64,000 nucleotides of DNA from DASUPK01 sp963744105 (GCA_963744105.1 CAVUSJ010000004.1:248001-312000); one strand, 5' to 3'. Positions 25,267-34,298 are shown, counted from the first letter of the stretch. The notes: generated by a model not told the origin, from the sequence alone. Numbers and translations are program-made.

Positions 25267-25959
25267 ATGCGCACCGCGGATCCCTGGCGCGACACCGACG
25301 TCATCGACGAGCGCGCCCCGCGCTTCAACCAGGCAGTGGTCGGCACGGTCGCCCTGCTGGGCGCGATCTTCGGTTGGCCGCTTGCCTGGGCGATCATGGG
25401 GACCCAGCTCCTGATGGGACTCACGCTGGGACGCCGCTGGTGCCTCACCTGCGTTGCCTACTTCATCCTCCTCCAGCCCCGGTTCGGCGAAGGGCAGCTC
25501 GAGGACTCTCGTCCGCCCCGGCTCGCGAACAAGATGGGCGCCGTCTTCCTCGGCGGGGCCGCTCTTGCCTGGTGGCTGGGAGCCCCGGTCCTCGGAACCG
25601 TCCTGGGCGCGCTGGTGGCCGCTCTCGCGCTGCTGGCCGCCACCACCGGCTTCTGCACCGGATGCGAGATCTACCGGCTGTCGGCCCGGATCCGGGGCAT
25701 CTCGCCGCGGCACCACAGCCAGATAGATCCGGCCGATCTGGACGGGGCGGGCGGCGGTCTGGCCTACGTCGAGTTCACGCATCCGCTCTGCTCGGAGTGC
25801 CATGACTGGGAGCGCCGGCTCGCTGCCGAGCCGGAGCCGCTTCTGCGGCTCGATGTGAGCGAGCGCCCCGAGCTGGCACGCAAGTACGGGGTCGCCGTGG
25901 TACCGACCGTTCTCAAGGTGGCGGCGGACGGCGCGGTGCTCGACCGGCTAGCCCCGTAG
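25267..25959 (+). CDS. DUF4395 membrane protein with C-terminal thioredoxin-like domain
   Basis: A 230-residue protein starting at ATG 25267. Residues about 20-145 form a DUF4395-type membrane domain with four hydrophobic segments and two C-x2-C pairs (RRWCLTC, GFCTGC). The last 75 residues look like a thioredoxin fold: VEFTHPLCSECHDWER with C-x2-C, then LLRLDVSERPELARKYGVAVVPTV, which includes the cis-Pro strand. Three dithiol pairs on one polypeptide suggest electron transfer across the membrane to a thiol partner; this is an inference. It overlaps the convergent downstream gene by 12 bases. Confidence 0.75.
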   Translation: MRTADPWRDTDVIDERAPRFNQAVVGTVALLGAIFGWPLAWAIMGTQLLMGLTLGRRWCLTCVAYFILLQPRFGEGQLEDSRPPRLANKMGAVFLGGAALAWWLGAPVLGTVLGALVAALALLAATTGFCTGCEIYRLSARIRGISPRHHSQIDPADLDGAGGGLAYVEFTHPLCSECHDWERRLAAEPEPLLRLDVSERPELARKYGVAVVPTVLKVAADGAVLDRLAP

Positions 25960-27147
25960 CCGGGGCGGCGGGATCTCGTCCCTGACCGCGGGCAGCTTCG
26001 CCGACTTCGGCGGTGCCAGCGTCACCCGGCCCGACGCCTTCGCCGGCACCGCGCCGCCGCCGCTCACCCAGCGCACGGCGAGCGGCTTGTTCTGCATCAG
26101 GAGGGTCCAGGTGGGGACGTCCAGGTTCCCCGTCTGCGAGAGCCCGTGGTCGCGCTGGAACGCGTAGACGGCCAGCTGGGTCGAAGTCTGGAAGTAGCCG
26201 CTGACCGACACGCTGTAACCGCCTCCCGCGAGCAGCTGCTGGGCCCAGGCCACGAAGTCGCCCTTCGACCCGAGGTGCAGGAACGGGAAGCTCGGATACG
26301 GGCCTGTCGACGCGGGCGAGACCGGCTGGCCGACCGCCTTCCACTGGCGCTTTCCAGCCTCCTGCCAGTCCCACCAGCTCACGCCGTCGAACCCGTGCGA
26401 CATGGCCAGCGCCCGGAACCTCTTGATCTGCCCGGCCTTCGGGCGGCTGTAGACCTGACCGAGCGGGTCGATCTGGCGCCCATAGATCCGGTTCCACACC
26501 CAGGTGTGGATATAGCCGGTGTCGACCGTCGTCCCGATGTCCTTCCAGTAGAGCTGCGGGACGTTGTACTGGGCGCCCCCCGGCCCCAGGAACACCGAGT
26601 AGGGCAGCGCCGGGTGGTAGTCGACGTAGGGGAAGCTGGCGAGGCCGAGCGGGTAGTCCGGACCCACCTTCGACCGCAGGCTCGACATGAAGTACGACGC
26701 CTGCGGGTACTTGCCCTCGTACTGGCCCTCGACGTCCAGGACCAGGCAGTCGGCTCCGTTCGCCACGGCGGCGGCACCGACGTTCGCCTCCTTGCCGGGC
26801 TTGTCCCCGTAGATGAACTGCCAGGCGCACACGTCGAGGCCCCGCGCGTGCAGCCCGTTCACCACCCCCGGCGAGAACTGGCTCCAGTAGTGGGTCCCGT
26901 CGCCCGACTTGATCAGGACCGTGTCGATGTCGTGCGCATGCGCCTTCTTGGCGATCTGCCCGAGCTTGCCGTGAGAAGAGCGGCTCAGGTACCAGATCCA
27001 CATCCCGTTCCCCGAGAGCGGGCTCCCCTTCGCGCTGGTGCCGCTCGTCTGCGACGAGGCGCCGCCGGCGAGCGGGCCGGCCGCGAGAGCGACCAGGGCG
27101 GCGCCGGCGATCAGCGCAAGAGTTCGTGTGCGTAGGCGGGCACGCAT
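25948..27147 (-). CDS. Secreted glycosidase-like TIM-barrel protein with peptidoglycan-binding domain
   Basis: A 399-residue exported protein: signal peptide (about 1-30, LALIAGAALVALAAGPLAGG), then a barrel-like domain containing GMWIWYLSR, DTVLIKSGDGTHYW, and DCLVLDVEGQYEGKYPQA with acidic residues at a barrel strand end. A FDGVSWWDWQEA strand closes this domain near 275. Near 305-355 is a peptidoglycan-binding repeat (LGSKGDFVAWAQQLLAGGGY, then YFQTSTQLAVYAFQRDHGLS). The first domain resembles glycoside-hydrolase-like proteins of unknown substrate; cell-wall action is likely from the second. Confidence 0.75.
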   Translation of the reverse strand: MRARLRTRTLALIAGAALVALAAGPLAGGASSQTSGTSAKGSPLSGNGMWIWYLSRSSHGKLGQIAKKAHAHDIDTVLIKSGDGTHYWSQFSPGVVNGLHARGLDVCAWQFIYGDKPGKEANVGAAAVANGADCLVLDVEGQYEGKYPQASYFMSSLRSKVGPDYPLGLASFPYVDYHPALPYSVFLGPGGAQYNVPQLYWKDIGTTVDTGYIHTWVWNRIYGRQIDPLGQVYSRPKAGQIKRFRALAMSHGFDGVSWWDWQEAGKRQWKAVGQPVSPASTGPYPSFPFLHLGSKGDFVAWAQQLLAGGGYSVSVSGYFQTSTQLAVYAFQRDHGLSQTGNLDVPTWTLLMQNKPLAVRWVSGGGAVPAKASGRVTLAPPKSAKLPAVRDEIPPPRLRG

Positions 27148-27208
27148 GAATTCGAGGCTACGGACCCCGAAACACGCGACCGCAAGGAAAGCTGCGTCCG
27201 GGTGCTTG

Positions 27209-28165
27209 TTAAGCCGTGGCCGTGGCGGGCAGCTGCTCGTCCGCGTGGTACGAGGAGCGGACCAGCGGGCCCGAGGCGACCGATTCGAAGCCCAGCTCGT
27301 ACGCCGCCTTCTCCAGCGCCGCGAACTCGTCCGGATGCCAGTAGCGGTCGACCGGCAGGTGCCTCTCGGTGGGTCGCAGGTACTGCCCGACGGTCAGCAC
27401 CTGCACGCCGTGGTCGCGGAGGATCGAGAAGGTCTCGACCATCTCGTCGAATTCCTCGCCAAGGCCGACCATCAGGCCGGACTTGGTCACCACCTCACCG
27501 CCGCCCATCTCCTTCGCCATCCGCAGGACGCGGGCGGAGCGCAGGAAGTCGGAGCCGCGACGGGCCATCGGATAGAGCCGCGGGACGGTCTCGACGTTGT
27601 GGTTGAAGACATCGGGACGCTCGGCGATCACCTTGGCCAGCGGCATCTCCTGGCCGCGGAAGTCGGGTGTCAGCACCTCGACCCTGCACCCGGGAGCCAT
27701 CCGCCTGATCGAGCGGATCACGCCGACGAAGGCTCCGGCCCCGTAGTCGGGCAGATCGTCGCGATCGACCGAGGTGATCACGGCGTGGCGGAGACCCATC
27801 CGCTTCACCTGGTTGGCCACGCGCAAAGGCTCGAGCGGGTCGTTCCAGGTCGGCTTGCCCGTCTGCACGTTGCAGAAACCGCAGCGGCGGGTGCAGACGT
27901 CGCCGAGGATCATGAAGGTGGCCGTGCCGCGCTCCCAGCACTCCCCCACGTTCGGGCAGTTGGCCTCCTCGCAGACCGTGTGGAGGTTGTCCCTCTCGAT
28001 CGACTTCTTCAGCCGGCGATAGGTCGGGCCGCCCGGCGCGGGCACCTTGAGCCACGGCGGCTTGCGCGAGCGGAACGGGACCTTGCCCTCGTCGTTCGCC
28101 ACGCCTCCGCCGGGGTTGGCCCGGGAGCGGGTCACGTGGATGCGGTCGGCGGTGGATTCAGCCAT
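27209..28165 (-). CDS. lipA: Lipoyl synthase
   Basis: A 318-residue radical SAM enzyme that inserts two sulfurs into a protein-bound octanoyl group. Both iron-sulfur cysteine sets are present: the auxiliary cluster C65, C70, C76 (CEEANCPNVGEC) and the SAM cluster C91, C95, C98 (CTRRCGFC). The C-terminal RSSYHAD motif with the cluster-binding Ser is seen at VRSSYHADEQ. It lies 5 bases downstream of lipB and next to the pyruvate dehydrogenase genes, whose E2 is its substrate. Confidence 0.96.
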   Translation of the reverse strand: MAESTADRIHVTRSRANPGGGVANDEGKVPFRSRKPPWLKVPAPGGPTYRRLKKSIERDNLHTVCEEANCPNVGECWERGTATFMILGDVCTRRCGFCNVQTGKPTWNDPLEPLRVANQVKRMGLRHAVITSVDRDDLPDYGAGAFVGVIRSIRRMAPGCRVEVLTPDFRGQEMPLAKVIAERPDVFNHNVETVPRLYPMARRGSDFLRSARVLRMAKEMGGGEVVTKSGLMVGLGEEFDEMVETFSILRDHGVQVLTVGQYLRPTERHLPVDRYWHPDEFAALEKAAYELGFESVASGPLVRSSYHADEQLPATATA

Positions 28166-28170
28166 CGGAC

Positions 28171-28884
28171 CTACCGTACCGGGGCCGGGTCGCCGAGCAA
28201 CTCGGCCAGCGCCTCCGGGGTCGCCTCAACCGGCTCGCGCTCGTAGATCTCGCCGAACCGGCTCGCGATCGTGTCCATGTAGCCGTCCATCTCGACCTCG
28301 TCTCCGAGCTCCCTGCAGAGGGAGGTCATCCGCACCCCCTCGATCCCGCAGGGGACCACCCACTCGAAGGGCTGCAGGTCGTTGTTGCCGTTGACCGCGA
28401 ACCCGTGGGTGGTCACGCCGCGGCTGACGTGCACCCCGATCGATCCGATCTTGCGGCCCTTGGGTGGGCCGCCGCCCACCCAGACGCCGGTCAGGCCCTC
28501 GATCACCTCGGCGTCCACGCCGTAGACGGCGAGCGAGGAGATCATCAGCTCCTCCAGGCGGCGCACGTACTCGTGGACGTCGTCCCCGTACGGCTTCAGC
28601 GAGACGATCGGATAGCCGACCAGCTGCCCCGGCCCGTGGTAGGTCACGGCTCCTCCCCGATCGGTCTCGCAGACCTCGATTCCCTGCATCCGGTACCAGT
28701 CCTCGCCCATCGCGAGCTCGCCGGGCTGGGTGCGGCGGCCCTTCGTGTAGACCGGGTTGTGCTCGAGGAGGAGAAGGACGTCTGGCACCTCGTCCGCCTG
28801 GCGGGCAGCCTCGATGCGCTTCTGCAGCCGCCCGGCCTCCTCATAGGGGAGGAGGCCGCAGCGCACGATCAGCACCTCGTCCAC
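28171..28884 (-). CDS. lipB: Octanoyl-[ACP]:protein N-octanoyltransferase
   Basis: A 237-residue transferase that moves octanoate from acyl carrier protein to lipoyl domains. Start is GTG 28884 (VDEVLIVRCGLLPYEEA); the frame runs further up but would overlap the NTF2-like gene. Motifs: LLEHNPVYTKGRR near 57, the RGGAVTYHGPGQLVGYPI block near 90, the catalytic Lys in GRKIGSIGVHV and the catalytic Cys in WVVPCGIEGV. Size is normal. It is paired with lipA to complete lipoyl attachment for the adjacent PDH E2. Confidence 0.95.
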   Translation of the reverse strand: MDEVLIVRCGLLPYEEAGRLQKRIEAARQADEVPDVLLLLEHNPVYTKGRRTQPGELAMGEDWYRMQGIEVCETDRGGAVTYHGPGQLVGYPIVSLKPYGDDVHEYVRRLEELMISSLAVYGVDAEVIEGLTGVWVGGGPPKGRKIGSIGVHVSRGVTTHGFAVNGNNDLQPFEWVVPCGIEGVRMTSLCRELGDEVEMDGYMDTIASRFGEIYEREPVEATPEALAELLGDPAPVR

Positions 28885-28903
28885 AGGCGAATTGTCACAC
28901 GCG

Positions 28904-29323
28904 TCAGGCACCGGCCGCGGGCGCTCCCTCCTGGCCGGGCGGCCAGAACGGCCACTCCTCGAAATGCGAGCAGAGGCCGGAGTCCTCCAGCCGCACGACC
29001 CAGAGGTCCAGGTACTCCTTCTGCTGGCGGTGGAGTCGCCCGTCGGCGTCCGTCGCCCTCTTGTAGTCGACGGTGACCCGCGCGACTCCGGTGTCACCCT
29101 CGACCGCGAGGACCTCACTGGTCATCGTGAACGCCTCGTCCGGTCCGATCCGCTCCTCCTCCCACATCTCCGCGATCGCGTCGAGGCCGCGGTGCGGCTC
29201 CTCATAGGGCGCCGTGGAGTAGCTGGCGTCCTTGGTGAACAGCTCCGCCAGGACGTCGGTTCCCGGCGTCCGCCAGGCGCGCTCGTAGGCTGCGATCCAC
29301 TCGGCGAGCTGGGCACGGTCCAC
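28904..29323 (-). CDS. NTF2/SnoaL-like protein
   Basis: A 139-residue single-domain protein starting at GTG 29323. The pattern LAEWIAAYERAWRTPGTDVL, then LFTKDASYSTAPYEEPHRG, then IAEMWEEER and VTVDYKRATDADGRLHRQQK is typical of the SnoaL/DUF4440 branch of the NTF2-like cone fold. Such proteins are isomerases, hydrolases or ligand binders; the active residues cannot be fixed. It lies between pdhC and lipB in the same direction with gaps under 25 bases, so it shares their transcript. Confidence 0.78.
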   Translation of the reverse strand: MDRAQLAEWIAAYERAWRTPGTDVLAELFTKDASYSTAPYEEPHRGLDAIAEMWEEERIGPDEAFTMTSEVLAVEGDTGVARVTVDYKRATDADGRLHRQQKEYLDLWVVRLEDSGLCSHFEEWPFWPPGQEGAPAAGA

Positions 29324-29339
29324 GAGCGGCGACGCCGGC

Positions 29340-30629
29340 CTAGAGCGCGAGGCCCAGAGGCGATTCGAGCAGCTCGCGAACGCGCGCCAGGAACTGCGCG
29401 CCGTCGGCGCCGTAGAGGATGCGGTGGTCGCAGGCGAGGGTGACGCCCATCAGCTGGCGGGCGACGATCTCGCCCGAGGCGCTCACCACCGGTTTCGGCT
29501 TGAGCTCTCCCACTGCGAGGATGCCGGCCTGCGGCGTGTTGATCACCGCGTGGAAGTTGGAGATCCCGTACATGCCGAGGTTGGAGACCGTGAACGTCCC
29601 GCCGGAGAGCTCGGGCGGCGTGATCGCGCCATCCCTCACGCGGGCCGCGAGCGCCCGCGTCTCTGAGGAGATCTGCCGCAGGCCCTTGAGATCGGCGTCG
29701 AAGACCGTCGGCACGACCAGGGCATCCTGGGCCGCGACCGCCACCCCCACGTTGATCCGGGAGTAGAGCTCGATCTTCCCGTCCCGGTAGGCACCGTTGG
29801 CACGGGGGAACTCGCGCAGGCCCAGCGCACAGGCCTTGACGACCATGTCGTTGAAGGTGGGCACCGGCTCGCCCTCCTTGGCCTGCGCCTTGAGCGCCGC
29901 CCGCCCCTCGACGGCGGCGGTCATGTCGATCTCGGCCTGCAGGTAGAAGTGCGGCGCGGTCGCCTTGGACTCGGCCATCCGCCGCGCGACCGTCTGCTGC
30001 AGCTTGGTGAGCTCGACGACCTGCACCTGTCCCTTGGCCGTCTCAGGCTTCTCGGCGACCCCCGGAGTTGGCCCGGCCGGAGCGGCGACGGGAGCCGGCG
30101 CCGCCGGCGCGGCGGGAGCGGCGCCGCCGGAGGCGACTGCCCGCTCGACGTCGGCCTTGACGATTCGCCCACCGGGACCAGACCCGGATAGCCCATGCAG
30201 GTCGACCCCCCGGTCGCGCGCAATGCGCTTGGCGATGGGAGAAGCCTTGACGCGCCCGTCGCCGCCCCCGCCAACCGCGGCTGGGGAAGGAGGTGCGACC
30301 GTCGGCGCCGCGGGACGCGGCTCCGGGGCCGGGGCTTCTGCAGCTGCAGGCGGCGCCTTGGGTGCGCCGCCATTGCCCGTGACCACCTCCGAAGCTTCCC
30401 CCACCCGCGCGATGGGGTCGCCGACCGGCAGCGTGTCCCCCTCCTGCGCCAGGATCTCGGTCAGGGTCCCGCCTGAGTCGGACTCGTAGACCATGTTGGC
30501 CTTGTCGGTCTCGATCTCGACGAGCTCCTCGCCGACCTCCACCGAGTCGCCGACCCCCTTGAGCCACCGCAGCACCGTCCCCTCCTCCATGGAGTCGGAC
30601 AGCCGCGGCATGACGATGTCGACGGCCAT
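29340..30629 (-). CDS. pdhC: Pyruvate dehydrogenase E2, dihydrolipoamide acetyltransferase
   Basis: A 429-residue core subunit of a 2-oxoacid dehydrogenase complex. One lipoyl domain (1-80) carries the modified lysine K43 in VEIETDKANMVYE. A Pro/Ala-rich linker follows, then a peripheral-subunit-binding domain (KASPIAKRIARDRGVDLHGL, about 130-165), a second linker and the acetyltransferase domain (about 205-429). The active-site end reads ACDHRILYGADGAQFL: the His is kept, but the Asp of the usual HxxxDG is Tyr, as I recall for cyanobacterial/plastid-type E2s. It overlaps pdhB by TGATG. Confidence 0.93.
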   Translation of the reverse strand: MAVDIVMPRLSDSMEEGTVLRWLKGVGDSVEVGEELVEIETDKANMVYESDSGGTLTEILAQEGDTLPVGDPIARVGEASEVVTGNGGAPKAPPAAAEAPAPEPRPAAPTVAPPSPAAVGGGGDGRVKASPIAKRIARDRGVDLHGLSGSGPGGRIVKADVERAVASGGAAPAAPAAPAPVAAPAGPTPGVAEKPETAKGQVQVVELTKLQQTVARRMAESKATAPHFYLQAEIDMTAAVEGRAALKAQAKEGEPVPTFNDMVVKACALGLREFPRANGAYRDGKIELYSRINVGVAVAAQDALVVPTVFDADLKGLRQISSETRALAARVRDGAITPPELSGGTFTVSNLGMYGISNFHAVINTPQAGILAVGELKPKPVVSASGEIVARQLMGVTLACDHRILYGADGAQFLARVRELLESPLGLAL

Positions 30630-31618
30630 CAGAGGCTCCCCTCCAGCGTCTGAAGGGCCGCGCTGACGATGTGCTCGACGTGCGGGATCGCCGCCTGCTC
30701 CATCCGCTTCGAGTAGGGCATCGGGACGTCCGCACCCGTGACTCGCTCGATCGGCGCGTCGAGATGGTCGAAGGCCTGCCCCTGGATCAGGGCCGCGAGA
30801 TTGGCGCCGACCCCGCCGTGGGGCCAGCCCTCCTCGACGATCACCACCCGGTTCGTCTTGCGGACCGACTCGAGGATCGTGTCGAGGTCGAGGGGACGCA
30901 GCGTGCGGGGATCGATCACCTCGGCCTCGACGCCATGGTCCTCGGAGAGGGCCTTGGCGGCCTGCTGGGCCACCTCGACCATCCGCAGGATGGCGACGAT
31001 GGTCACGTCCGAGCCTTCGCGCCGGGTCGCAGCCTCGCCGAAGTTGAGGACGCCGTCGCCGTTCTCGGGAACCTCGCCGCGAAGGCCGTAGAGCGACTCG
31101 TGCTCGATGAAGATCACCGGGTTGTCGTCGCGGATCGCCGCCTTGAGCAAGCCCTTGCCGTCGGCCGGGGTCGAGGGGCAGGCGACGAGCAGTCCCGGGA
31201 TCTGCAGGAACATCGCCTCGAAGCTGTGTGAGTGGGTCGGCCCGAGCTGATGACCGCCGCCACCCGGCATCCGGATGACCAGCGGCACCCGGACCTGGCC
31301 GCCGAACATGTAGGGGATCGCTGCGGCGTGGTTCACGATCTGGTCCATCGCCAGCAGCGCGAAGTTGACGGTCATGATCTCGACGACCGGCCGTAGGCCT
31401 CCCATCCCCGCGCCGACGCCCATGCCGACGATGGAGTTCTCGGAGATCGGGGTGTCGCGGACCCGCTTCTCGCCGAACTCGTCGAGCAGGCCCTCGGTGA
31501 CCTTGAAGGATCCCTGGAACACCGCGACGTCCTCGCCCATCACGAAGACGCTCTCGTCGCGACGCATCTCCTCGGCCATCGCGTCGCGCAGGGCCTCGCG
31601 CATCCGCATCACGGCCAT
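30629..31618 (-). CDS. pdhB: Pyruvate dehydrogenase E1 beta subunit
   Basis: A 329-residue transketolase-type subunit that forms the thiamine-diphosphate active site together with E1 alpha. Markers: MREALRDAMAEEMRRDESVF start, VFVMGEDVAVFQGSFKVTEG, GMGVGAGMGGLRPVVEIMT, GGGGHQLGPTHSHSFEAMF, and VIDPRTLRPLDLDTI near 235 at the start of the C-terminal domain. It overlaps pdhA and pdhC by single bases (TGATG), so the three are translated as a unit. Confidence 0.95.
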   Translation of the reverse strand: MAVMRMREALRDAMAEEMRRDESVFVMGEDVAVFQGSFKVTEGLLDEFGEKRVRDTPISENSIVGMGVGAGMGGLRPVVEIMTVNFALLAMDQIVNHAAAIPYMFGGQVRVPLVIRMPGGGGHQLGPTHSHSFEAMFLQIPGLLVACPSTPADGKGLLKAAIRDDNPVIFIEHESLYGLRGEVPENGDGVLNFGEAATRREGSDVTIVAILRMVEVAQQAAKALSEDHGVEAEVIDPRTLRPLDLDTILESVRKTNRVVIVEEGWPHGGVGANLAALIQGQAFDHLDAPIERVTGADVPMPYSKRMEQAAIPHVEHIVSAALQTLEGSL

Positions 31619-32841
31619 CAGTGCACGTCCTCCGGCCGCGTGTCCGGTTGGACGCCCTCGGCCTCGAGCAGCTCCTCGTCCTCGGCGTATTCCGCGCCGC
31701 GCTCGGCGAGCTTCCGGGCGCGCTCGGTCGCGGTACGCTCCTCCTCCGCCGCGTGCGAGTCGGGCGAGCGCTCGTCCACCCCGTACCAGCCGGGAACCTG
31801 GTCGCCGAGGACGTAGAGGTGGTCGTAGAGCGAGTCCAACGACGGCTCCGGCGAATTGTCGGCGAACTCGACGGCGTCGGTCACGATCCGGTCGGCCTCC
31901 TCTCGGATCTCGTCGACCTCAGCCGCGGAGAGCATCTTCTCCTTGACCAATCGCTTGGCGAAGCTCTCGATCGGGTCCTTCCGCTGCCACTCCTCGACCT
32001 CCTCCTTCTCTCGATAGACCTCGGGGTCGGCGGCGGAATGGCCGCGGAAGCGGTAGGTGAACGCCTCGACCAGAGTCGGCTTGCGGTCCTCGCGAGCTAT
32101 GCGGATGTGCTCGGCCACCGTCTCGCGGACCGCCATCACGTCCATGCCGTCGACGCGGACACCCGGGACGCCCATGCCCTCGGCCTTGTGGGAGAGGTCG
32201 GTGACCGCGGAGTGCCGCTCGATCGAGGTGCCCATCCCGTAGAGGTTGTTCTCCACGAGGAAGACCACGGGCAGGCTCCAGAGCGCTGCCAGGTTCATCG
32301 TCTCGCCGAAGTTGCCCGTGTTGGAGGCTCCGTCGCCGAACATGCAGACCGTGACCTCGTCCGTGCCCTTGTAGTCGGACGCCAGCCCCAGGCCGGCCGC
32401 CAGCGGCAGGTTGCCGCCGACGATCCCGTAGCCGCCCATGAAGCGGTGCTCGAGATCGAAGATGTGCATGGAGCCGCCGCGGCCTCCCGAGGTCCCGTCG
32501 ACTCGGCCGAACAGCTCCGCCATCACCCGCTTCGGATCCGTGCCGCGGGCGATCGCGTGGCCGTGGGTCCGGTAGGTCCCGATCAGGTAGTCGTCCGGCC
32601 GCATCACGGAGGTGGTGCCGACGATCGTCGCCTCCTCGCCGATCGCCAGGTGGAGGAAGCCACCTGCCTTGGCTCGCTGGTACTGGCGTCCCGCCTCCTC
32701 CTCGAAGCGCCGGATCAGGGCCATCTGGCTGAGCAGCTCGCGGCAGGTGGCCTCGTCGGGAAGCTTCGGCTTCGCCGCGGCCCTGCCCTTGCCATCCGTC
32801 GAGCCGCGTGCTCGTCTCGCCTTGGTCTTGCTCTCTGCCAC
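31618..32841 (-). CDS. pdhA: Pyruvate dehydrogenase E1 alpha subunit
   Basis: A 407-residue thiamine-diphosphate-binding subunit that decarboxylates pyruvate. The ThDP/Mg motif starts at MFGDGASNTGNFGETMN (about 165) and continues to LPVVFLVENN. Other markers are the IRRFEEEAGRQYQRAKAGGF start, the GRGGSMHIFDLEHRFMGGYG loop and the phosphorylation-loop-like YRFRGHSAADPEVYREKEE. Against the usual 320-370 residues it has about 30 extra at the N-terminus (Lys/Arg-rich) and about 50 at the C-terminus (acidic). It is probably the first gene of pdhABC. The 261 bases upstream (32842-33102) hold nothing I can identify beyond a likely promoter. Confidence 0.94.
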   Translation of the reverse strand: MAESKTKARRARGSTDGKGRAAAKPKLPDEATCRELLSQMALIRRFEEEAGRQYQRAKAGGFLHLAIGEEATIVGTTSVMRPDDYLIGTYRTHGHAIARGTDPKRVMAELFGRVDGTSGGRGGSMHIFDLEHRFMGGYGIVGGNLPLAAGLGLASDYKGTDEVTVCMFGDGASNTGNFGETMNLAALWSLPVVFLVENNLYGMGTSIERHSAVTDLSHKAEGMGVPGVRVDGMDVMAVRETVAEHIRIAREDRKPTLVEAFTYRFRGHSAADPEVYREKEEVEEWQRKDPIESFAKRLVKEKMLSAAEVDEIREEADRIVTDAVEFADNSPEPSLDSLYDHLYVLGDQVPGWYGVDERSPDSHAAEEERTATERARKLAERGAEYAEDEELLEAEGVQPDTRPEDVH

Positions 32842-33102
32842 TGAGCTCAGCCTACTCCTGGGGCGTTTCGACCTGAGGTGTGTCGACCATCCCGGCGACT
32901 GGAGTCTCCCCGTCCAAGAACGTGGGAGGAGATCGTGATCAGCATCCGTTGTCCCGTGCTCGCCGCCGCCTGTCTGCTTGCCGCCACTGCGGCCCCGAGG
33001 GGTAGTAGAGCGCGCCGGCAGGCGCCGCCGTAACGGCCGTGTGGCTCTTGTCGACGTTGGTCAGCAAGGTCAAGCTGCGCAAGCGGCTGGGCTGAGCGGC
33101 TC

Positions 33103-33702
33103 TCAACCGGAGGAGGCGGCCTCGACCGCCTCCTCGAGGCGATCGTCGCCCCAGAAGAGCCGGCCTCCCACGGCCACGGTCGGAATCCCCTCCACACCGC
33201 GCTCCAGCGCCTCCTCGGTCGCCGCCCGGAGCTTGTCCTTGATCGATTGCGTCTCCATGCCCTTCAGCACGGCGTTGGGATGGAGCTCGCACGCGGCAGC
33301 CGCCACCAGAACGTTGTCGACGTCGCTCATGTCGCGGCCGGCCGCGAAGACCTGGCGGAAGCAGGCGAGCGTGAAGGAGACGACGCGGCCCGACTCCTTG
33401 GCGTAGATCGCCGCCCGGATCGGATTGAGGCTGTAGTTCTCGACCGGCCAGCCCTCCGGATAGAGGACCTTCGGCAGCCCGCGCTCGTCGGCGCGCCGCT
33501 GGATCTCGGCGAAGTCGACGGTGCGGTCCTCCTCGAAGGACCATGGCCGCCGCCCTGTGGATCTGAGGATGTGGCCGAACGAGATCGGCTGCCACTCGGG
33601 CTGCTCGAGCCCGGCCTCCGCGAACAGCCCGCTGATCCTCTCCGCCGCCAGGTACGAGTACGGCGAGCTGAAGTCGTAGTAGAAGGTCGCGCGCTCCCTC
33701 AT
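33103..33702 (-). CDS. DsbA-family 2-hydroxychromene-2-carboxylate isomerase-like protein
   Basis: A 199-residue thioredoxin-fold protein of the DsbA/kappa-GST group. It starts MRERATFYYDFSSPYSYLAA, where the FSSPYSY loop with Ser in place of CxxC is typical of 2-hydroxychromene-2-carboxylate isomerases and relatives. GWPVENYSLNPIRAAIYAKE near 105 and GVEGIPTVAVGGRLFWGDDR near 165 (cis-Pro loop) complete the fold. A glutathione-type thiol cofactor is expected from family knowledge. Its ATG overlaps the stop of the TMEM175-like gene (ATGA). Confidence 0.82.
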   Translation of the reverse strand: MRERATFYYDFSSPYSYLAAERISGLFAEAGLEQPEWQPISFGHILRSTGRRPWSFEEDRTVDFAEIQRRADERGLPKVLYPEGWPVENYSLNPIRAAIYAKESGRVVSFTLACFRQVFAAGRDMSDVDNVLVAAAACELHPNAVLKGMETQSIKDKLRAATEEALERGVEGIPTVAVGGRLFWGDDRLEEAVEAASSG

Positions 33703-34292
33703 GTGTTCTCGGGACTCCTCATCCCGGCGACCATGTAGTAGACGGCGAGCGCGGCGATGATCACCAGGACCGCCTCGGGGCTGATGAACGCCACGACGAG
33801 GGCGAGCAGGTAGAACGGGTTGCCGATCTGAAAGGCGAGCGACGTGCGACGAACCTCCTCGTCGGTCAGCTCGACGCCGAGCTTCTCCCGGTGCCGGGTG
33901 ATGTATTCCCAGAGCACGCCGAAGGCGATTGCCATCAGCACGAAGGAAGCGGCGTACACCGCCGCCGCGACGTGCTCGTCGTCGCCGGACTTGAGGTGCT
34001 CCGCCATCAGCGCGGTGGCGAAGGGGATCAGGACCACGGACATCAGCACCAGCAGGTTGAGGTAGAGGACGCCGCGGTTCGCTCTCTTCAGGTGGTCGAC
34101 CACGCCGTGGTGATTCACCCAGATGATCCCGATCACCCAGAAGCTGACGAAGAACGAGGCGAAGGACGGCCACTCGTCGCCGAGCTTGTGCCAGAGGTCG
34201 TTTCCGGTCGGCACGGCGATCTCCAGGACCAGCAGGGTGATCGCGACAGCGAAGACCCCATCGCTGAAGGCCTCCAGTCGGTTCTTGGACAT
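33699..34292 (-). CDS. TMEM175 family potassium channel-like protein (DUF1211)
   Basis: A 197-residue six-helix membrane protein. The first helix carries the diagnostic RLEAFSDGVFAVAITLLVLE, the FSDGVFAxAxTLLVL signature that lines the pore of bacterial TMEM175-type K+ channels. These bacterial forms have one six-helix repeat per subunit and assemble as tetramers. Another helix carries FWVIGIIWVNHHGVVDHLKR, also typical. It lies 6 bases after lpd and overlaps the DsbA-like gene, so all three are probably co-transcribed. Confidence 0.9.
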   Translation of the reverse strand: MSKNRLEAFSDGVFAVAITLLVLEIAVPTGNDLWHKLGDEWPSFASFFVSFWVIGIIWVNHHGVVDHLKRANRGVLYLNLLVLMSVVLIPFATALMAEHLKSGDDEHVAAAVYAASFVLMAIAFGVLWEYITRHREKLGVELTDEEVRRTSLAFQIGNPFYLLALVVAFISPEAVLVIIAALAVYYMVAGMRSPENT

Positions 34293-34298
34293 CGATCC

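Noticed and set aside
32842..33102. Possible small gene in the gap upstream of pdhA
   Set aside because: Short frames on both strands lack a convincing start, motif or membrane helix; treated as promoter region.
33103..34173. Extended 356-codon form of the DsbA-like protein
   Set aside because: The extra N-terminus is low-complexity shadow of the TMEM175 gene. The ATG at 33702 gives an ATGA overlap and the normal family start.
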